Shown one piece after another: positions 59,397 through 64,000 of a DNA stretch of 64,000 nt (the stretch's first letter is position 1; each line of letters starts with the position of its first letter). Location: positions 1-64,000 of the forward strand of contig NZ_BCYX01000019.1 in NCBI RefSeq assembly GCF_001598415.1. Reading direction: 5' to 3'. Below the pieces are notes generated by a model, which was given only the letters and a program-made list of their open reading frames with translations, was not told the origin of the DNA and searched no databases. The translations under genes were made by a program, and so were the position numbers. The DNA is from Sphingomonas mali NBRC 15500. Lineage in GTDB: Bacteria; Pseudomonadota; Alphaproteobacteria; Sphingomonadales; Sphingomonadaceae.

Positions 59397-60161
59397 TCAG
59401 CGCGCCGCCACCAGTTGAGGCGCTGCCTCGAGCGCTGTCCGGAGCAGGCGAAGGAGGAGGGCGCCCGACAAGGCGATCGACGCCGGCAGCAAGGCCAGCG
59501 TCATCAATGCCTTCACCTGGAACCCGAGCAGCATCACGTTCATCTGCGGCAGCGTGCGCGACATGAAGGCGATGGCGAGGTCAGCGAGGAACAAGCCCAG
59601 CATGATCGCGCCGCCAAGCCCACAGGCGATGACGAACGCACTCGACAGATAGGTGAGCAGCGGGCCCAGATCGCCGGACAGGGCGCCGGTCCCCAGCGGC
59701 ACGGCCTGTACCGACGCGGTCCAGATCGCGAGCAGATTGGCGGGGCCGTCGCTGGTGAAGAAGATCGCGGCTGCCGCATAGGCGAAGAGCGTGCCGACTA
59801 GCGGCATCTGGCTCTTGGTCGTGGGATCGACCAGCACGGCGAGGCCGAAGCCGGCCTGGATGTCGAGGGCCCGCCCGACCGTGAGCAAGGCGGCGAACGC
59901 GAACTGCAGCGAGAGCGAGAGACCGATACCGAGCACGAGTTCGTTGACGGCGGCAATCGCCAGCCCGTGTCCGGCAAAGCCGCTCTGCCAGGTCTGGGCG
60001 GGATTGGCGGTGACCAGCCAGGCCGCGAGCGAGATGCTCAGCAGCACACGCACGATCGCCGGCACGCGCAGCAAGGTGAACGGCGCGGTGAACGCGAACG
60101 CCGGCACCACGCGCAGGGTCAACAACAGGATAGCGACAGCCTCGTCGCTCAGCGCAGGCAT
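59397..60161 (-). CDS. fliR: Flagellar export gate protein FliR
   Basis: The 254-residue protein has six hydrophobic segments and FliR hallmarks (LRVVPAFAFTAPFTLLRVPA, VRVLLSISLAAWLV, NELVLGIGLSLSLQFAFAAL, IQAGFGLAVLVDPTTKSQMP). It forms the export pore with FliP and FliQ. It lies between fliQ and flhB with almost no gap. Confidence 0.92.
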   Translation of the reverse strand: MPALSDEAVAILLLTLRVVPAFAFTAPFTLLRVPAIVRVLLSISLAAWLVTANPAQTWQSGFAGHGLAIAAVNELVLGIGLSLSLQFAFAALLTVGRALDIQAGFGLAVLVDPTTKSQMPLVGTLFAYAAAAIFFTSDGPANLLAIWTASVQAVPLGTGALSGDLGPLLTYLSSAFVIACGLGGAIMLGLFLADLAIAFMSRTLPQMNVMLLGFQVKALMTLALLPASIALSGALLLRLLRTALEAAPQLVAAR

Positions 60162-60165
60162 TGGA

Positions 60166-60435
60166 TCAGTGCGCGAGGGTGGGGATCAGCTGGTAGAGCG
60201 ACGTCGCGAATTGCGTGACGCGGCCAAGCATCCACGGTCCGATCGCGATCAGCATGACCGCCGAGACCAGGATCTTGGGCACGTAGCTCAGCGTGATTTC
60301 CTGAACCTGCGTCGTCACCTGGAAGACGCTGATGACCAGCCCGACGAGCAGGGTCGCGATCAGCACCGGCCCGGCCACCATCAGGCTGTTCCACAACATG
60401 TCATTGAGCAGGCTGAGCGCCCGATCACCCCCCAT
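60166..60435 (-). CDS. fliQ: Flagellar export gate protein FliQ
   Basis: The 89-residue protein has two membrane helices and the FliQ pattern LMVAGPVLIATLLVGLVISV, FQVTTQVQEITLSYVPKILV. The start at 60435 (MGGDRALSL) has GGGGAG upstream and gives the family length; an in-frame extension to 60576 is rejected because it crosses the operator. It is the first gene of the minus-strand operon. Confidence 0.92.
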   Translation of the reverse strand: MGGDRALSLLNDMLWNSLMVAGPVLIATLLVGLVISVFQVTTQVQEITLSYVPKILVSAVMLIAIGPWMLGRVTQFATSLYQLIPTLAH

Positions 60436-60470
60436 AAACAGACTCCCCGCGCGGCAGCCCACCCCCGGAC

Positions 60471-60487
60471 TGTCCCGATTCGGGACG
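60471..60487. promoter_or_regulatory. Palindrome TGTCCC-N5-GGGACG upstream of fliQ
   Basis: GTCCCGATTCGGGAC (60472-60486) is a perfect 15-bp palindrome. It lies 36 bases upstream of the fliQ start, just downstream of a likely promoter on the minus strand. It shares 11 of 12 arm bases with the palindrome ahead of flgF (39859-39875). Confidence 0.6.
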
Positions 60488-60937
60488 CTAGCACGGCGCT
60501 CGGGCGGACGCGAGCAAGCGAATGAAAAAAAGATGTTTTCCCCATCGAATGGCCGCGGACCGGTCGATCCGGGCAAGGTGATCTCGTGCTGGCTGCATCA
60601 TGCACCGCGGAAAGGTGGAGACGGTCGGCGGGTGACCGCCGGTGTCGGGGCGGCAAGCGGAGTCCTATATCCGCCGACGCCGAACGACAAAGCATCGCGG
60701 GAGGACCGATCCCGCGCGACTGGAGCGCAATCGCCCGTCCGAAAAACAACGACAAATTTCGGACAGTACTAGGTCCGGGAGTACCGCGTGCCCAGCGCCT
60801 CTGGCGAGCCTCGATGGTGCCGGTGGCGTTGCCAGTCGCCGCCCGCTGAGGGTGCGGTCGTCCCTTATTCGTTTCCGAACCTGCCGGCCTGCTCGGTCTA
60901 AGTGCGTGATCCGTGCAGGCCCGCAGGTGCTGCCGGC

Positions 60938-60954
60938 ACGAAAATTATTTTCGT
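60938..60954. promoter_or_regulatory. 17-bp perfect palindrome upstream of the TonB receptor gene
   Basis: ACGAAAA-TTA-TTTTCGT stands out as an AT-rich dyad in GC-rich DNA, 73 bases upstream of the receptor ATG. It is a candidate repressor site (substrate-responsive). Confidence 0.5.
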
Positions 60955-61027
60955 ACGTCGCCCCGTAGTTGGCGAGGCACCGCGTCAACCCCCTCAGCGC
61001 CGGAACAACCGGCCAAGGGAGGATAGA

Positions 61028-63619
61028 ATGACGATCTCGACAAAGGCACTTTGCGCGGTGCTGCTCGCCGCTGCCGCATATCCTGCGGGCATGGCCATCC
61101 CGCCGGCCACCGCGCAGGAGGCGCCGGTGGCGTTCGACCTGCCGTCGCGGGACCTAGCGACGACGCTGCGCGCGGTGGCGCGCCAGGCTGGCCGCGAGAT
61201 CCTGTTTGCCGACGAGGACGTGCGCGGCAGGTGGTCGCCGGCGGTCCGCGGCAGATTCACGGTCGAGCAGGCGGTGCGGATCGCCATAGGCGGCAGCGAC
61301 CTGATCGTCGAGGAGCAGGCGGGTGCGCTGGTCGTGCGGGTGCGTCCTCAAGAAGCCGGGGATGAGGCCAAGGACATCACGGTGACCGGCACGCGTATCC
61401 GCGGTGCCAGCGGGCCCTCGCCGGTCATCGTGATGACGCGCCGGGGGCTGGAGGAGCAGGGCCTCCCCGACATGGCAAGCGTCTCGCGGATCATCCCGCA
61501 GAATTTCACCGGCGGGCAGAACCCGGGGGTCGCGGGGGGCGGCGACCAGGGCGGATACAACAACATCAACAACTCGACGACGCTCAACCTTCGCGGGCTG
61601 GGCTCGGACGCGACGCTGACGCTCCTCAACGGTCACCGCCTTCCTTATGACGCTGTCAACCAGGGGGTAGACATCTCGACCATCCCGCTGGCCGCGCTCG
61701 AACGCATCGAGGTGATCACCGATGGCGCGTCGGCGCTCTACGGCTCGGATGCCGTCGGCGGCGTCGCCAACCTTATCCTGCGCCGCGACTATGACGGTCT
61801 CCAGACCAGCGCCCGGGTCGGCGCCTCCACGCAAGGCGGCAACGTCCAGCAGCAATATTCAGGCGTCGGCGGCGCGCGCTGGGCAACCGGCGGCTTCATG
61901 GCCGCGCTGGACTACAGCAAGGCGACGCCGATCTATGCCGACGACCGGCCCTATTCGCGCAGCCTCAATCCGACGCAGATGATCGGAACGGGGAGCCGGC
62001 AGGTGAGCGGCGTGCTCACCGGCCATCAGGACCTGGCGAGCTGGGTCTCGTTCGAGCTGGACGCCCAGCTCGCCGACCGCCGCTCGCGCAAGGGCAATAC
62101 CTTTTCGGTGACGGCGCCGGTCACCGTCTTCGGCCAGCTCAGTCTGCCCGTCGTGCGCTCCTATGCGGTCACGCCATTGCTTCGTCTCCGGCCCGGCGGC
62201 GGGTGGGAAGCCACGCTCGAGATGACCGACGGGGACAGCGACACCGTCAGCACGGCGCGGCGCTACATCAACGGCAACCTCCAGGTCGGGCGCTCGGCCT
62301 ATGACAACCACCTCACCAATTTCGAGGCGGGTGCCGAGGGCCCGCTCGCCCGCCTGCCCGGCGGCGAGGTCCGCCTTGCCTTTGGCGGCGGCTATCGTCG
62401 CTTCCGGCTCGATTTCAACGTCCGCTCGACCAGCGCGGGCGTGACCCGCGTCACCCGTGACGCGAGCGAGCGCCGCGAGAGCATCTTCGGCTATGGCGAG
62501 CTGTCGGTTCCCCTGGTCGGCGCGGCCAATCGAATGCCCTTCATCGAAGCGCTGCGGCTCAGCGCCGCGGTCCGCTACGAAAGCTACAAGGGTATCGACG
62601 CGGTCGCGACTCCCAAGCTGGGGCTAGTCTATGCGCCCCACCCGGACATCACGCTCAAGTACAGCTGGGGCCGCTCGTTCAAGATCCCGACCCTCCAGCA
62701 GGTCAACCAGCCTCGCGAAGCGATCCTGCTCGACCAAAGCCAGTTCTCGCCTCAGCCGGTCCCGCCGCTTTCGGCGGGATCGACGGTGCTGCTCCTGGCC
62801 GGCGGCAATCCCGACCTGCGCGCCGAACGGGCGACGAGCTCGACCCTGTCGGTCGAGGTCAAGCCCCACTTCCTCGCCGGCCTGCGCATCGAGGCGAGCT
62901 GGTTCGACATCGACTATCGCGGCCGTATCGCAAGCGGCGTCAGCGACTACACGACGGCCCTGACAAACCCGGTCGCCGCGGACTTCGTGCTCTTCGCTCC
63001 TAGCGCGAGCCTGTTGCAGGGCCTGATCGCGGGGGCGCCGCTCGGGCTCGAGAACCAGAGCGGACAGGCCTATGATCCGGCGCAGGTCGCCGCCGTCGTC
63101 GACTCGAGCCTGCGCAACACCGCGCGCGAGCACGACCGCGGCGTCGACCTCGCGATCGACTATAGCGCGGCCCTCAGGGGCGGGGGCCGGCTCCAGCTCG
63201 CGGCATCGGCGAGCTATCTGGACGCCAGGCGCCAGCCGGTCGCAGGCCAGCCCTATGAGGGACGGGCGGGACTGATCTTCACGCCACCGCATTTCCGGGC
63301 GCACGGCTCGGCGAGCTGGCAGGCCGGAAGCGTCCAGCTGTCGGCGGCGCTCAACTATGTCGGCAGCACGCTCGACAACCGTTTCCCCCAGACCGAGACG
63401 ATCGGCGCCTTCACCACCCTCGACCTGAGCGGGGCGTTCCGGCCGTCCGTCAGGCATGGGCCGCTCGCCAATATCGAGTTCCGCCTCAACGTGCAGAACC
63501 TGCTGGGCGAGGAGCCGGATCCGATCCGCAACTCGGCGGCGGCCGCCATCCCGTTCGATTCGACCAACCAGTCGCCGATCGGCCGGTTCGTCAGCTTCTC
63601 GGTGACCAAGCAATGGTAA
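61028..63619 (+). CDS. TonB-dependent outer-membrane receptor with STN domain
   Basis: The 863-residue protein has a signal peptide (ALCAVLLAAAAYPAGMAIPP), then an STN signalling domain (FDLPSRDLATTLRAVARQAG, RGRFTVEQAVRIAIGGSDLI), a TonB-box-like ITVTGTRIRG, the plug (LNLRGLGSDATLTLLNGHRL, ALERIEVITDGASALYGSDA) and a beta-barrel ending in FVSFSVTKQW. STN receptors usually signal through an inner-membrane FecR-like anti-sigma factor; none is visible here. GGGAGG precedes ATG at 61028. It overlaps the start of a secreted peptidase gene, so the two form an operon, possibly for lasso-peptide uptake and breakdown. Confidence 0.92.
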   Translation: MTISTKALCAVLLAAAAYPAGMAIPPATAQEAPVAFDLPSRDLATTLRAVARQAGREILFADEDVRGRWSPAVRGRFTVEQAVRIAIGGSDLIVEEQAGALVVRVRPQEAGDEAKDITVTGTRIRGASGPSPVIVMTRRGLEEQGLPDMASVSRIIPQNFTGGQNPGVAGGGDQGGYNNINNSTTLNLRGLGSDATLTLLNGHRLPYDAVNQGVDISTIPLAALERIEVITDGASALYGSDAVGGVANLILRRDYDGLQTSARVGASTQGGNVQQQYSGVGGARWATGGFMAALDYSKATPIYADDRPYSRSLNPTQMIGTGSRQVSGVLTGHQDLASWVSFELDAQLADRRSRKGNTFSVTAPVTVFGQLSLPVVRSYAVTPLLRLRPGGGWEATLEMTDGDSDTVSTARRYINGNLQVGRSAYDNHLTNFEAGAEGPLARLPGGEVRLAFGGGYRRFRLDFNVRSTSAGVTRVTRDASERRESIFGYGELSVPLVGAANRMPFIEALRLSAAVRYESYKGIDAVATPKLGLVYAPHPDITLKYSWGRSFKIPTLQQVNQPREAILLDQSQFSPQPVPPLSAGSTVLLLAGGNPDLRAERATSSTLSVEVKPHFLAGLRIEASWFDIDYRGRIASGVSDYTTALTNPVAADFVLFAPSASLLQGLIAGAPLGLENQSGQAYDPAQVAAVVDSSLRNTAREHDRGVDLAIDYSAALRGGGRLQLAASASYLDARRQPVAGQPYEGRAGLIFTPPHFRAHGSASWQAGSVQLSAALNYVGSTLDNRFPQTETIGAFTTLDLSGAFRPSVRHGPLANIEFRLNVQNLLGEEPDPIRNSAAAAIPFDSTNQSPIGRFVSFSVTKQW

Positions 63620-64000
63620 GCGTACGCATGGCGCTCGCCGTCGCCTTGCTCCTGGCGCCGGCGACGGCATGGGCGGCCCCGGCCTGTGCCGACCTGATGC
63701 CGTCCGGCGCGGGCTTCCCCGTCCGCGACCTGGTACCCGAGGACCTCGTCCGGCTGCGCGATATCGGCCCGGTCGACAACAACCAGCAATATGAAGGGCT
63801 GTTCTCGGTCTCGCCGGACGGAACCCACGCCGCGTTCCAGCTCCGGCGCGGGGACCCGACCACCAACAGCTTCTGCGTCGCGATGCTGGTGGTCGACCTC
63901 CGCCCAGGGGGAGCGGCGACGGTGGTCGATCGTGGCGGTGACTTCCTGCGGCTGCGCTATGATTTCCGGGGCAGGGCGAGCTTTCCGAGCGGGTTCACCG
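63613..64000 (+). CDS. Secreted S9-like peptidase, probable Atxe2-family lasso-peptide isopeptidase, 5' part
   Basis: The frame runs to the window end (about 129 residues). It has a signal peptide (VRMALAVALLLAPATAWAA), then VPEDLVRLRDIGPVDNNQQY, LFSVSPDGTHAAFQLRRGDP and TTNSFCVAMLVVDLRPGG, the start of a beta-propeller. This matches my recollection of Atxe2-type isopeptidases, which open the lasso-peptide ring in the periplasm after TonB import, but the Ser-Asp-His catalytic part is outside the window. A generic prolyl-oligopeptidase is the alternative. ATG 63613 overlaps the receptor stop. Confidence 0.62.
   Translation, partial: MVSVRMALAVALLLAPATAWAAPACADLMPSGAGFPVRDLVPEDLVRLRDIGPVDNNQQYEGLFSVSPDGTHAAFQLRRGDPTTNSFCVAMLVVDLRPGGAATVVDRGGDFLRLRYDFRGRASFPSGFT

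Larger units (their letters stand above)
60436..61027. other. Divergent intergenic region between fliQ and the TonB receptor gene
   Basis: 592 bases with no supportable gene. The left end holds the fliQ promoter: on the minus strand TTGCTC and TGCTAG are 18 bases apart, followed by the operator palindrome. The right end holds an A/T palindrome near the receptor gene. I looked for a lasso-peptide precursor gene here and found none convincing. Confidence 0.5.

Noticed and set aside
60580..60700. Possible riboswitch or lasso precursor in the leader before the TonB receptor
   Set aside because: No B12 box or other riboswitch core could be recognised, and no short ORF with a leader/core pattern and ribosome site was convincing.

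Overview
The window is GC-rich (roughly two thirds G+C by eye) and reads as chromosomal DNA of a sphingomonad-type alphaproteobacterium. This rests on a TonB receptor with an STN domain followed by a probable lasso-peptide isopeptidase, GGAAC-N16/17-CGTT-like EcfG promoters, a class II DAHP synthase, and many small sphingomonad-style membrane proteins and lipoproteins. The genus is an inference from gene style, not from a marker gene.

Region 1 (1-17.9 kb) is ordinary chromosome. It holds the 3' end of a class II DAHP synthase, a DUF4242-type small protein divergent from an AAA+/LuxR giant regulator, and a TetR regulator divergent from an FAD monooxygenase with two clear palindromic operators between them. 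A second TetR regulator is divergent from an O-methyltransferase. Then come an L,D-transpeptidase, an Lpp-like lipoprotein, a hemerythrin lipoprotein, a YcaQ-type DNA glycosylase, an unusual polytopic chemoreceptor followed by a receiver-only protein, and several tiny membrane or secreted proteins with EcfG-like promoters. The region ends with tRNA-Glu(CTC).

Region 2 (17.9-39.9 kb) is an accessory block between tRNA-Glu and the flagellar genes. A 947-residue beta-helix protein with a phage-tail-like N-terminus is transcribed away from a 15.7-kb gene. That gene encodes a 5244-residue YD-repeat protein with four jelly-roll-like modules, a non-YD insert, a LysM domain, a Gly/Ala-rich pre-toxin segment, and a C-terminal domain resembling PD-(D/E)XK CdiA-type nuclease toxins. 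A lower-GC gene overlapping it by 4 bases is the presumed immunity gene. An IS3 deletion derivative and an N-terminally truncated IS110/IS1111 element close the block.

Region 3 (39.9-60.5 kb) is a compact flagellar cluster. On the plus strand the order is flgF-flgG-flgA-flgH-flgI-flgB-flgC-fliE-fliF-(115-aa gene in the fliG slot)-fliH-fliI-fliJ-fliK-flgD-flgE-fliM-like-fliN-fliO-fliP-fliA plus two small genes. On the minus strand it is fliQ-fliR-flhB-flhA-TPR protein. The first gene of each strand carries the same palindrome, TGTCCC-N5-GGGAC(A/G), just upstream. Several components are short or atypical: FliF, FlgD and FliM are short, FlgH lacks a lipobox, FlhB has NPRH instead of NPTH, and no full-length fliG is present. 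No flagellin, flgK/L, motAB or flgJ is present in the window.

Region 4 (60.5-64 kb) has a long leader with a perfect palindrome, an STN-type TonB receptor, and the start of a secreted S9-like peptidase resembling Atxe2-family lasso-peptide isopeptidases, cut by the window end. A lasso peptide uptake and breakdown locus may therefore continue to the right.
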